From contig JACKDN010000009.1 of NCBI GenBank assembly GCA_020633465.1, forward strand, positions 62,001-126,000: a stretch of 64,000 nt of DNA, in the 5' to 3' direction. The stretch's first letter is position 1. Every line of letters starts with the position of its first letter. The translations under genes and the position numbers were made by a program. Below the pieces are notes generated by a model. It did no database searches. It saw only the letters and a program-made list of their open reading frames with translations, and was not told the DNA's origin. This document shows, one piece after another, positions 8,723 to 16,979 of the stretch. Source of the stretch: Myxococcales bacterium (GTDB taxonomy: Bacteria; Myxococcota_A; Bradymonadia; UBA7976; UBA1532).

Positions 8723-11700
8723 ATGACGCGCGCGGCAGTCCTGATGCTGACCGGCCTCGGCGCGGCGCTCGTGGCCCGCACGGCGGTGGTCTTCAAGGGC
8801 ACCGACGCGCTGGCCCTCGGCGTGGTGGGGCTGATCGCGGTGGGCCTGGTGGCCGGCGCGGTCGAGCTGTGGTCGCGGGCCGGGCGCCTGGCCGCGCTGT
8901 CGACCGAGATCGCCGGCCTGCCGCGCCCCATGACGCACGCCGCGGTCGACGGCGCGTCGGCGCCCCTGCGCGCCTGGCTGCGGGCGCGCATCGCGGGCGA
9001 GCAGCCGCCGCCGCCGCCCGTCGGCTTCACCCCGTACCTCGTCGGCCTCCTCGTGATGCTCGGCATGCTGGGCACCTTCCTGGGTTTGGTCGAGAGCCTG
9101 GCCAGCGCGCGCGGCGTGATGGCCACGAGCGGCGACGTGGACGCGCTGCGCCAGGGGCTCGCCGCGCCGGTCAGCGGCCTGACGCGGGCCTTCGGTACGT
9201 CGGTCGCCGGCGTCGCGGCGTCGGCGGCGCTGGGGCTGGCCGCGGTCTTCGTGCGGCGCGCCGAGCGGGGGCTGGCCGCGACGCTGCGGGCCTTCGCCGC
9301 GGACGCGCTCGGCGCGCTGACGCCGGCTGGCCGGCAGGGCCTCGCGCTCGACCGATTGGCGGACGCCCACGACGCGCTGCCCGCGGCTGCCGAGGCGTTG
9401 CACGCGGTCGTCGCGCGCATCGAGCGGCTCGAGGCGGGGCTGGCCGAGGCCCACGCGGCGACCAGTCGAGCGGTGAGCGAGGCGCACGCGGCGGCGCCGA
9501 GCGCACGGTGCAGACGCTCACCGGCGCGGTCGAGGGGCTCCGGGCCGCGGTCGGGCGGGCTTCGCCGACGCCGCCGAGCGGACGCGCGCGGGGCGTGTCC
9601 GAGGTGGCCGAGGCCGCCGCGCGCGCAGGCGGGCGAGGCGGCCGAGGCCCAGGTGGGGCGGTGGATCGCGCGCGTCGACGCGGACGCCCAGGCGCGGCGG
9701 GACGCCGAGGCGGCGCACCGGCGCGCCACCGAGACGGCGCTCGACGCGCTGGCCGAGCGGCTGGGCGCGCTGGACGCCGCGCGCGGGCAGGCGTTCGCGG
9801 CCTCCTTCGACGCGCTGCGGGCGCGGCTGGAGGAAGTCGAGGTGGCGCGCGCCCGAGGCCGAGTCGCTGCGGGCCGAGGGCCTCGACGAGCGCTTCGCCG
9901 CGGTCACCGAGCGGCTGGCGGCGGCCGAGGCGGCGCACGCCGCGGCGGTCGGCGCGCTGGCCGAGCAGCTCGCCGCCGCGGAGGCCGAGCGGGCCGCCGG
10001 GCACCGGGAAGCGACGGACGCCGTCGCGGGCCGGCTCGACGCGCTGGCCGAGCGGCTGGGCGCTGCGGACGCGGCGCGGGCCGAGGCGCAGGCGGCGGCG
10101 ACGGCGACGCTGGCCGAGAAGGTCGAGGCCTGGCCGAGCGGCTGGGCGCCGCGGCGCGGGCCGAGGCGCAGGCGGCGGCGACGCGACGCTGGCCGAGAAG
10201 GTCGAGGGCCTGGCCGAGCGGCTGGGCGCGGCGGACGCGCGGGCGAGGCGCAGGCGCGGCGACGACGACGCTGGCCGAGAAGGTCGAGGCTGGCGGCGGC
10301 GCGCGCGCGGGCCGAGGCGCAGGCGACGGCGACGAGGCGCTGGCCGAGAAGGTCGAGGGCCTGGCCGAGCGCTGGGCGCCGCGGACACGGCGCGGGCCGA
10401 GGCGCAGGCGGCGGCGACGGCGACGCTGGCCGAGAAGGTCGAGGGCCTGGCCGAGCGGCTAGGCGCGGCGGACGCGGCGCGGGCCGAGACCCTGGCTGGG
10501 CGCTTCGAGGCGTTGCGGGGCCAGGTGGCCGACGCTGCGGCGCGGGCCGACGCGGCCGAGCAGGCGAGGGTGGCGCGCTTCGCCGAGGCCTTCGAGGCGC
10601 TGCAGGCGCGCCTCGCGGCAGACGACGCCGCGCGTCAGGCGCGCCACGAGGAGGCGCGGGCGGCCCAAGAGGCCGAGCGCGAGGCCCTGCGGCAGGCCAT
10701 GGCGGCGGAAGGCGAGGCGCGGCGGCGTGCCGAGCGCGAGGCCTTCGAGGCGCTGACGACGCGGCTGCAGGCGGCCGTCGACGCGCTCGCGGCGGGCGAG
10801 GGCGCGCGCGCCGAGGCCCTGGGGCAGCGCCTCGCCGAGGTCGTCGGGCAGGTCGAGCAGGCGGTGGGGCGCACGGCCGAGGCCGAGGCCCAGCGGTTGG
10901 CGGCCTTCACCGACACGGTGGGCCAGCTGCGGGCTCACCTGGACGCCGCCGTCGGCAAGAGCGCCGAGCAGGCCGCGGCGTCGGCCGAGCTGGTGCAGCG
11001 CTACCGCGACGAGCTCGACCAGATCGAGGCGCGGACGGCCGAGCGGCTGGCCACGACCGTCGCGCAGATGTCCGAGGCGCTGGGCGCGCAGGTCGACCGC
11101 TTCCAGGCCGCGCAGGCGGCGCGCGCCGAGGAGGCCGCGACGGTCATCGCGCGGCTGGATCACGAGCTCGAGCGGCACTTGGGCGCGCTGGGCGAGCGGC
11201 TGGCGGCGCCCCTGAACGAGGTCGCCACGGCGGCGGCGCGGGCGCCCGAGGCGGCGGCCGCGCTGGTGCAGGCTCAGTCCGAGCGGCTGGAGGCGGCGGG
11301 CGCGCGCGACGCGGCGCGCGACGCCGAGCTGGCCGCGGTGGTGGCGGCGCTCGGCGAGGCGACCGCGGGCCTGCGCGCGCAGGCCGACGCGCAGGCCGAG
11401 CGGCTCGCGGTGACGACGGCCGAGGGGGCCGCGCGCGAGGCGGCGGCGGCGGCGCGCCTCGAGGCGCTCACCGAGACCGTGCGGGGGGCGGTCAGCACGC
11501 AGGCCGAGCGGCTGTCGGCGGCCGAGGCGGCCGGTGAGCAGCGCCTGGCGGGTCTGGCCGCCGCCGTCGAGGCGGCGCTGAGCCGGCAGGTGGAGCAGCT
11601 GGCCGCGTTCGAGGCGCGCGCGGACGCGCAGCGGACCGCGGGCGCAGAGGCCCTGGCGAGCCAGCTCACCGAGCACGCGCAGGCCCTGGGCGCGCGGCTG

Positions 11701-12003
11701 GACGCCACGAGCGGCGTGGTGCGCGACGCCGCCGAGCTGCTGCGCGCGGGCGGGGCCGAGCTGTCTGCGGTCGCCGAGATGTTCGCCGACGCGGTCGACG
11801 GCTACCGGGAGACCAGCGAGCGCACGCTGGCGACGATGCTCGAGCTGCAGGAGGCGATGGGCCGCGCCGGCAGCCAGGACGAGGCCGGGCGGCTGGTGGG
11901 CGAGTACCTCGACCAGACGCGCGAGGTGTTCGGCGACGCGCTGCGCTTCCAGCGCGAGCTGTTCAGCGAGCTGCGGGCGCTGCGGTCGGGCGCGCCGACA
12001 TGA
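8723..12003 (+). CDS. DUF802-type MotA/TolQ-like motor protein with long coiled-coil tail (frame disrupted)
   Basis: The N-terminal 250 residues read cleanly: two early hydrophobic segments, then the MotA/TolQ/ExbB channel region with VGLLVMLGMLGTFLGLVESL and GLTRAFGTSVAGVAASAALGL. The rest is a very long Ala/Glu/Arg-rich coiled coil of about 800 residues. The frame changes several times between about 9490 and 10450 and is clean again from about 10450 to the TGA at 12003. The whole would be about 1095 residues. ATG 8723 has GGAGGG upstream. The next gene starts inside its stop codon (ATGA) and encodes a MotB/OmpA partner. The architecture matches ion-driven stators with long cytoplasmic tails (DUF802 proteins, and ZorA of Zorya). 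Either the gene is damaged or the sequence carries errors in repeats; the intact downstream half favours error. Confidence 0.75.
10044..10488 (+). repeat. Tandem 87-bp coiled-coil repeat
   Basis: Six tandem copies begin at about 10044, 10130, 10210, 10290, 10361 and 10447. The full unit encodes 29 residues, LAERLGAADAARAEAQAAAT followed by ATLAEKVEG. Spacings are 86, 80, 80, 71 and 86 bp against the 87-bp unit, so every departure is a loss of bases and most break the frame. The fourth copy is the most degraded. Confidence 0.85.
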
Positions 12004-12662
12004 TGCCGGCCGGCGACGAGGCGCCGGGCGCCGAAGGGCACGTCTGGGTCGTCTTCGGCGACCTGATGGCGGGCGTGCTGGGCCTGTTCGTGCTGCTGTT
12101 CGTGTGGGCGCTGGTGTTCCAGGTCGATCTGTCGGCGGCGCTGGAGGCCGAGAAGGCGGCGCTGGAGGCCGAGAAGGCCGCGCGGGCCGAAGAGCAGAAG
12201 CGGCTGGCGGCGCTCGAGGCGGCGCTCGCCCGGCCGCTGGCGAGCGGTCAGATCACGCTCGTGGACGGGCGCATCGGCATCGCGGGCAGCGTGCTGTTCG
12301 ACCTCTACAGCGCGAAGCTGCGCGGTGAGGGGGTCGAGCTGCTGCAGGAGATCGCCGGTCCGCTGGGGGCGTTCCTCGGGCGGGCCGACGAGATGGTGAT
12401 GGTGGGCGGCTTCACCGACGACCTGCCCATCCGCGGCGACGAGCGGAAGTTCGAAGACAACTGGCAGCTGTCGACCGAGCGCGCGCTGACGGTCGTGCGG
12501 ACCCTGGCGCGGCACGGGGTGCCCGCCGACCGCTTGTTCGCGGCGGGCTTCGGCGCGCACCACCCGGCGGTGCCCAACGTGGACGACGCGGCGCGGGCCA
12601 AGAACCGGCGGGTCGAGATCGTGCCGGTGCCGCGCACGACGCGGAAGGCCAAGGGCGAGTGA
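12000..12662 (+). CDS. MotB/OmpA-like stator partner protein
   Basis: A 220-residue protein whose ATG overlaps the stop of the motor gene (ATGA). A short cytoplasmic N terminus leads into one transmembrane helix with FGDLMAGVLGLFVLLFVW; Asp21 occupies the place of the ion-carrying Asp of MotB/ZorB. A short helical linker with repeated LEAEKAA follows, then an OmpA-like peptidoglycan-binding domain (about 75-205) with GGFTDDLPI, NWQLSTERA, VPADRLFAAGFG and AKNRRVEIV. It should form a stator complex with the preceding MotA/TolQ-like protein, anchored to the cell wall. Its small size and context fit the MotB-like members of DUF802 operons and resemble ZorB. Confidence 0.88.
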   Translation: MMPAGDEAPGAEGHVWVVFGDLMAGVLGLFVLLFVWALVFQVDLSAALEAEKAALEAEKAARAEEQKRLAALEAALARPLASGQITLVDGRIGIAGSVLFDLYSAKLRGEGVELLQEIAGPLGAFLGRADEMVMVGGFTDDLPIRGDERKFEDNWQLSTERALTVVRTLARHGVPADRLFAAGFGAHHPAVPNVDDAARAKNRRVEIVPVPRTTRKAKGE

Positions 12663-13378
12663 GCGCCGCGCTGCACGTGCGGCTCGAGGCGCTGCGGGCG
12701 GCCGGCGGGCCCGCCTACGACGGGCCGGGCTTCCGCTTCGTCGAGGGGCTGCTGCAGCGGGCCGACGACCTCGACGGGGCCGCGGCCGAGCACCTGTACG
12801 CGCGGGCCGAGGCGCGGCTGCAGCGGTTCAAGGCCGACTTCGAGGCGGCGCGCGCCGAGGCGGCGGCGACGTTGCGCACGTTGCAAGCGGCGGGCGCCGA
12901 CGCGGACGGCACGTTCGCGGGCGCCTTCGCGGCCGCCGACTACAAGGCGATCTCGCTGGGCGCGCGGCGGGCGCTGCGGCAGGCGCAGGCGAAGGGGCCC
13001 GCCGCGGCGCGCGAGCGGGCGCGTCGCTTGGCGCGTCAGGCGCGCTCGCGGGGCGTACAGCTGGATCTGTTCGTCGACGACGGGGCCCTCGAGGGCGCCA
13101 GCGAGGCCGAGGCGCGCGCGCTGGGCGACCAGCTGGCGCACGCGCTGTTCAAGGACGCGGCCAGCCACGCGCGCAGCGCGCTGGTGGTGGCGCGGGCGGC
13201 GGACAACCTGCCCGACGACGTGGGGCCCTACAATCCGCAGGCGCTCACCGCCCGGGCGCTGGCGCTGATGGAGTCGATCTCGCCGGCCTACCTGCGGGCG
13301 CTGCTCGGCGGACTGGACGACCTGGGGGCGCTGAAGCGGCTGGCGGAGCCGAAGCGGCGGCGTCGCCGCCGGCGCTGA
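12659..13378 (+). CDS. DUF2894-family protein
   Basis: A 239-residue cytoplasmic protein starting at a GTG that overlaps the stop of the OmpA-like gene (GTGA). It is helical and Ala/Arg-rich, with a QLDLFVDD segment near the middle and a C-terminal motif GPYNPQALTARALALMESIS followed by PAYLRALLGGLDDL, which I recognise as the DUF2894 signature. It ends in a run of arginines. In Burkholderia and Xanthomonas relatives, DUF2894 genes sit beside DUF802 and OmpA-like genes (from memory), so this gene completes a conserved trio. Its molecular function is unknown; a cytoplasmic partner of the coiled-coil tail is a reasonable guess. Confidence 0.8.
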   Translation: MSAALHVRLEALRAAGGPAYDGPGFRFVEGLLQRADDLDGAAAEHLYARAEARLQRFKADFEAARAEAAATLRTLQAAGADADGTFAGAFAAADYKAISLGARRALRQAQAKGPAAARERARRLARQARSRGVQLDLFVDDGALEGASEAEARALGDQLAHALFKDAASHARSALVVARAADNLPDDVGPYNPQALTARALALMESISPAYLRALLGGLDDLGALKRLAEPKRRRRRRR

Positions 13379-13393
13379 GCCTGTCCGCGTCGC

Positions 13394-13434
13394 GTGGACC
13401 GACCGCCCCGCGGTCCACCTGCTACCCTGGCGCG
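13394..13434 (+). promoter_or_regulatory. Inverted repeat and possible leaderless promoter
   Basis: A perfect 7-bp inverted repeat, GTGGACC (13394-13400) and GGTCCAC (13412-13418), lies 15 bp after the DUF2894 stop. TACCCT at 13423-13428 is a -10-like hexamer 6 nt before the GTG of the TIGR02757 gene, which has no ribosome site; this fits a leaderless transcript. The inverted repeat could be an operator or an RNA hairpin at the operon end. Confidence 0.35.
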
Positions 13435-14313
13435 GTGACGCACGCCCGCCGACTCGCGACGCCCGCCCAGCCCGACGACGTCCTGCGCGCCGAGCTGGAC
13501 GGCTTCCTCGCGACCTACGACTTCGCCGGGCGCCGCGGGCACGATCCGGTGGCGTTCCCCCATCGCTTCGCCGATCCGCTGGATCGGGAGCTGGTGGCGT
13601 TCTTCGCCGCCTGCCTCGCCTACGGGCGCGCCGATCTCATCGCGCGAGGGCTCGAGGACGTGCTGGCGCGGATGGGTCCGGGTCCCGCCGCGGCGGCCGC
13701 GCGCGACGACGCGGGCGCCGCCCGGCGGCGCTTCGAGGGCTTCGTGTACCGGGTGACGCGCGGCGACGACCTCGCGCGGCTGTGGCTCGGGCTGGCGCAC
13801 CTGCAGCGCGCGCACGGCAGCATCGGACGGGCTTTCGCCGCGCTCGACGATCCGGCGGCGATCGATCTGCGCGGCACGTTGGAGCGCGTGCGGGCGGCGA
13901 TCTGCGCGCCGACGGCGGACTGGCCGGCCCGCCGCGCCTTCCGGCACCTGCTGCCCGATCCGGCGAAGGGCAGCGCCTGCAAGCGGCTGAACATGCTGCT
14001 GCGGTGGATGGTGCGTGGTCCCGACGGGATCGACTTCGGTGACTGGGCGGCGCTGGGCGCGCACCGGCTGACGATCCCGGTGGACACGCACGTGCACCGC
14101 ATCGCGCGCTACCTGGGGCTGACCGACCGCGCCGCCGCCGACTGGCGCACCGCGGCGCAGATCACGGCGGCGCTGCGGCGGCTGGATGCCGACGATCCCC
14201 TGCGCTACGACTTCGCCCTGTGCCACTTGGGCATCAGCGGGCGCTGCCCCGCGCGGCGGGTTCCGGCGATCTGCGCCGAGTGCCCCATCCAGCGCATCTG
14301 TTGCCTGGCTTGA
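13435..14313 (+). CDS. TIGR02757 (DUF2400) family protein
   Basis: A 292-residue protein. Recognisable family blocks are FPHRFADPLDRELVAFFAAC, CLAYGRADLI, the hallmark KGSACKRLNMLLRWMVR, TIPVDTHVHRIARYLGLT and DPLRYDFALCHLGI. The fold is related to helix-hairpin-helix DNA glycosylases. The C terminus has Cys residues in RCPARRVPAICAECPIQRIC, reminiscent of the Fe-S loop of endonuclease III, though the family's activity has not been established to my knowledge. The start GTG lacks a ribosome site and may be leaderless. Confidence 0.87.
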   Translation: MTHARRLATPAQPDDVLRAELDGFLATYDFAGRRGHDPVAFPHRFADPLDRELVAFFAACLAYGRADLIARGLEDVLARMGPGPAAAAARDDAGAARRRFEGFVYRVTRGDDLARLWLGLAHLQRAHGSIGRAFAALDDPAAIDLRGTLERVRAAICAPTADWPARRAFRHLLPDPAKGSACKRLNMLLRWMVRGPDGIDFGDWAALGAHRLTIPVDTHVHRIARYLGLTDRAAADWRTAAQITAALRRLDADDPLRYDFALCHLGISGRCPARRVPAICAECPIQRICCLA

Positions 14314-14357
14314 TCCGAAGCCGCCGGCGCGTGGCAGGCTGGCGCGAGGAGGTGTCG

Positions 14358-15878
14358 ATGCGGTGGCTGGTCGGGGCGGTGGTGGTGGGCGCGCTGGGCT
14401 GTGGACGCGACGTGCCGACGCAGGATCCCGACGACCGGGGCGACGCGGCGGCGGACGCGGGGCGGCTGGACGCCGCGCCCTCCGACGCGGCGGCGGTCGA
14501 CGTCGGGACGGCGGACCTGGGCCCCGACGCCGCGGTCGTGGACGCTGCGGTGGGCGCCGACGCGGCCGACGTGGACGCACGGGTCCCCGACGCCGAGGGG
14601 GTGCCCGACGTGGCCGTCCCGGACGCGGGCAGCCCGGACGCCGTCGTCGCGCCGGACGCGTGCGTGCCGGTCGACGAGGTGTGCGATGGCGTGGACGACG
14701 ACTGCGACGGCGCGATCGACGAGGGCATCGCGAACCCCTGCGGCGGCTGCGGGCCGGTGCCCGAGACCGGCTGCCAGGCGTGGCGCGTCGAGATGACGCA
14801 GGATCCGCAGGGCACGCTCGATCCGGATCGGATCGTGGCGCTGCTGGCGGGCATCGGCGCGTACGAGACGCGCGAGATCCCGGGCGCGGTGTGCGACGCG
14901 GTGACGCTGCCCGACCAGCCGATGGACGCGCACCTGGGGGTGGTGCAGGTGGTGTCGCCGCGACGGCGGCTGTTCTTGCTGCCCGAGTACGACGCGCGGC
15001 TGGGCGGGCACCGGTACGCGGCGCAGGACGTCGAGGGTCGCGTCGACGTGCACCGGGGCGGCGACGTGGTCGAGGTGGAGGCGGCGGGCGGCGCGGTGCT
15101 CGGCCGCTTCGAGGGCAGCATCACCGCGCCCGAGCCGCTCGACGAGGTCGAGGCGGGGGACCTGCAGGGGCTTTTGGACGTGGCGCGCGGGGACGCGGAC
15201 GAGGCCCGGATCGGCTGGCAGCCCGCGGGGTTGGGCGGCGTGGGGACGGTGCGGCTGTTCGTCGGCGGCAGCCGTCCGCTGTTCACGTCACCCAGCTACC
15301 GCGGCATCGAGCACTACCAGCTGGACGCGGTCTTGGCCGACGACGGCGAGTTCGCGCCGCCGCCGGGCTTCTTCGGCGCGGGCGTGCCCGACAGCAGCAT
15401 CTGGGTGTGGATGGCGCGCGAGCGATCGCGGCGTGTGATCATGGGTGGGCACAGCGTGACGCTCAGCGCTGGTCAGCGGGTGGAGCTGCGGGGCAACGGG
15501 CCGCTGGCGGCGGACGATCCGCACCCGTTCGACCTGGTGAGCCCCGCGCCCGAGGACGCGCGGCTGTTCGAGGGGCGGCCGCTGGTCGTGGGGTGGACGG
15601 CGCTGCCCGAGGGCAAGGGACCGCTGGTCGTGTCGTTGACGCTGATCGACGGCGAGAGCGGCGTGACGCGGCAGGTGGCGTGCGTCGCCGACGAACCCGA
15701 GGGCGGACAGCTGGTGCTGCCGGCGGATCTGCTGGGCGCGGTGCCGACGGGCGCGGGAGACCTGCGGCAGCTGAGCGTCCGTTGGGGGCTCGCCGACGAG
15801 ACCTTGCCGGAGCCGGATATCGGGCGGCTGACGCGCTCGGCGACGGTGATCCTGCAGTTGCAGCCGGGCGCGCCGTAG
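14358..15878 (+). CDS. Asp/Ala-rich lipoprotein with MopE-type metal-binding motif
   Basis: A 506-residue exported lipoprotein. ATG 14358 has GAGGAGG at 5 nt. The signal peptide WLVGAVVVGALGC gives a lipidated Cys at about residue 15. About 80 Asp/Ala/Val-rich linker residues follow, then VCDGVDDDCDGAIDEG, the calcium/copper-binding MopE-type motif. The rest is a beta-rich globular domain of unknown function with paired Cys residues after the motif. It is probably surface- or periplasm-located. A dispersed 65-bp element lies 68 bp after its stop. Confidence 0.8.
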   Translation: MRWLVGAVVVGALGCGRDVPTQDPDDRGDAAADAGRLDAAPSDAAAVDVGTADLGPDAAVVDAAVGADAADVDARVPDAEGVPDVAVPDAGSPDAVVAPDACVPVDEVCDGVDDDCDGAIDEGIANPCGGCGPVPETGCQAWRVEMTQDPQGTLDPDRIVALLAGIGAYETREIPGAVCDAVTLPDQPMDAHLGVVQVVSPRRRLFLLPEYDARLGGHRYAAQDVEGRVDVHRGGDVVEVEAAGGAVLGRFEGSITAPEPLDEVEAGDLQGLLDVARGDADEARIGWQPAGLGGVGTVRLFVGGSRPLFTSPSYRGIEHYQLDAVLADDGEFAPPPGFFGAGVPDSSIWVWMARERSRRVIMGGHSVTLSAGQRVELRGNGPLAADDPHPFDLVSPAPEDARLFEGRPLVVGWTALPEGKGPLVVSLTLIDGESGVTRQVACVADEPEGGQLVLPADLLGAVPTGAGDLRQLSVRWGLADETLPEPDIGRLTRSATVILQLQPGAP

Positions 15879-15946
15879 GTCGGGGTGGGGCGTGAGCGGG
15901 CGACCGGGGGGGCGGCCTGAAGAGAGGTGTTGCGGGTGGTCCGTCG

Positions 15947-16011
15947 TTTTCGTGCAACACCGAGCGCGTTTGTCCGATACCCCTCAACGGGTGGGTGGGG
16001 GTTCGGGATGG
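15947..16011 (+). repeat. Dispersed G-tract element, copy A
   Basis: Conserved blocks TTTTCGTGCAACAC and TTGTCCGATACCCC are separated by 9 nt (cgagcgcgt). Loop TCAAC and the G-tract ending TTCGGGATGG follow. It lies between two lipoprotein genes, and its inverted partner (copy B) is on the other side of the next gene. The 240-bp intergenic region holds nothing else recognisable. Confidence 0.9.
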
Positions 16012-16118
16012 CGGGGCGGGCAGACGGCCGGCGGGGGCGGGTGGCGGGGGGACCCGGTCGAGCCTCCCCCCGCGCCCCGGGCGTCGCCCGCCCGTGCGGC
16101 GCGCGCCATCATCGCCCG

Positions 16119-16760
16119 GTGTTCGCCCTTCGGGCGCTCTTGCTGCTCGTGGCCGCTCAGCTGCAGCAGGGCTGCGGCGACGACCGCGACCGCGCGACGG
16201 CCCCGCGGGTCGCCCCCGGTGATCGGTCGCCCGCGCCGCCTATCCCCCACGACGCGGCGGCCACCCTCGACGCTCTCGCTGTGAACGACGCGACGTTCGC
16301 GGTGGAACCGCTCGACGGGGCGCAGGCCGTCGACGCGCACGTCTTCGACTCGGACCCCGGCCCCGAGGACGCGATCTCCGGCCCCCGGGACGGCGCGCCC
16401 GGTCAGACCGACGCATCGGCGGTCGATGCGGATCCCCCGGACGCTTCGGCCACCGACGCCGCGCCCGACACCTGCGGTGACGGCGTGTGCCAGCTCGCCG
16501 AGACCTGTCACGACTGCCCCGGCGACTGTCCGGTCTGTTGCGGCGACGGCCAGTGCCTGCTGCGCGACGCCGAGAGCTGCGTCCGCTGCGAGGTCGACTG
16601 CGCCTGCGGCAGCGGCCAGTACTGCGACCTGCCGCTGGACCGCTGCGTCGTCGTGTGCATCCCGCAGTGCAGCGGGCGCGTCTGCGGTCCCGATCTCTGC
16701 GGTGGTCGTTGCGGCGAATGCGTGCCCGGCCAGGCGTGTGAGGGCGGGCGCTGCCGCTGA
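16119..16760 (+). CDS. Cys-rich secreted lipoprotein
   Basis: A 213-residue exported protein. GTG 16119 begins a signal peptide (FALRALLLLVAAQLQQGC) with a likely lipidated Cys near residue 19; no good ribosome site precedes it. An Asp/Ala/Pro-rich linker of about 90 residues leads to a Cys-dense tail with two CGDGxC...C..CxxDC modules (CGDGVCQLAETCHDCPGDC and CGDGQCLLRDAESCVRCEVDC). The end has CDLPLDRC and CGGRCGECVPGQAC patterns. Such modules are frequent in Myxococcota secreted proteins and are probably disulfide-stabilised. The gene is bracketed by inverted copies A and B of the dispersed element. Confidence 0.7.
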   Translation: MFALRALLLLVAAQLQQGCGDDRDRATAPRVAPGDRSPAPPIPHDAAATLDALAVNDATFAVEPLDGAQAVDAHVFDSDPGPEDAISGPRDGAPGQTDASAVDADPPDASATDAAPDTCGDGVCQLAETCHDCPGDCPVCCGDGQCLLRDAESCVRCEVDCACGSGQYCDLPLDRCVVVCIPQCSGRVCGPDLCGGRCGECVPGQACEGGRCR

Positions 16761-16797
16761 TCGGGTGCAGGCCGCCGCCCGCCCCCCGTCGCCCGCC

Positions 16798-16860
16798 CAT
16801 CCCGAACCCCCACCCACCCGTTGAGGGGTATCGGACAACCGCGCCCCGTGTTGCACGAAA
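16798..16860 (-). repeat. Dispersed G-tract element, copy B
   Basis: The element is read on the minus strand. Spacer ggggcgcgg (9 nt), loop TCAAC, G-tract loop TTC. Together with copy A it forms an inverted pair around the Cys-rich lipoprotein gene. It sits 120 bp ahead of the DUF58 operon. Confidence 0.9.
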
Positions 16861-16979
16861 TCGACCCCCAACCGACCCCTTCCCCCCCACCCCCACCTGA
16901 TCTACCGTCCAACCATGCCCCCGCCCCCCGCATCCACCCCCGGAACAACCCCCACCCCCCGCCGGTTCGATCCCATTCG

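Noticed and set aside
8723..13378. Calling the motor operon a Zorya defence system
   Set aside because: Only the two motor-like components resemble Zorya; no ZorC, ZorD or ZorE gene is present and DUF2894 is not a Zorya component known to me.
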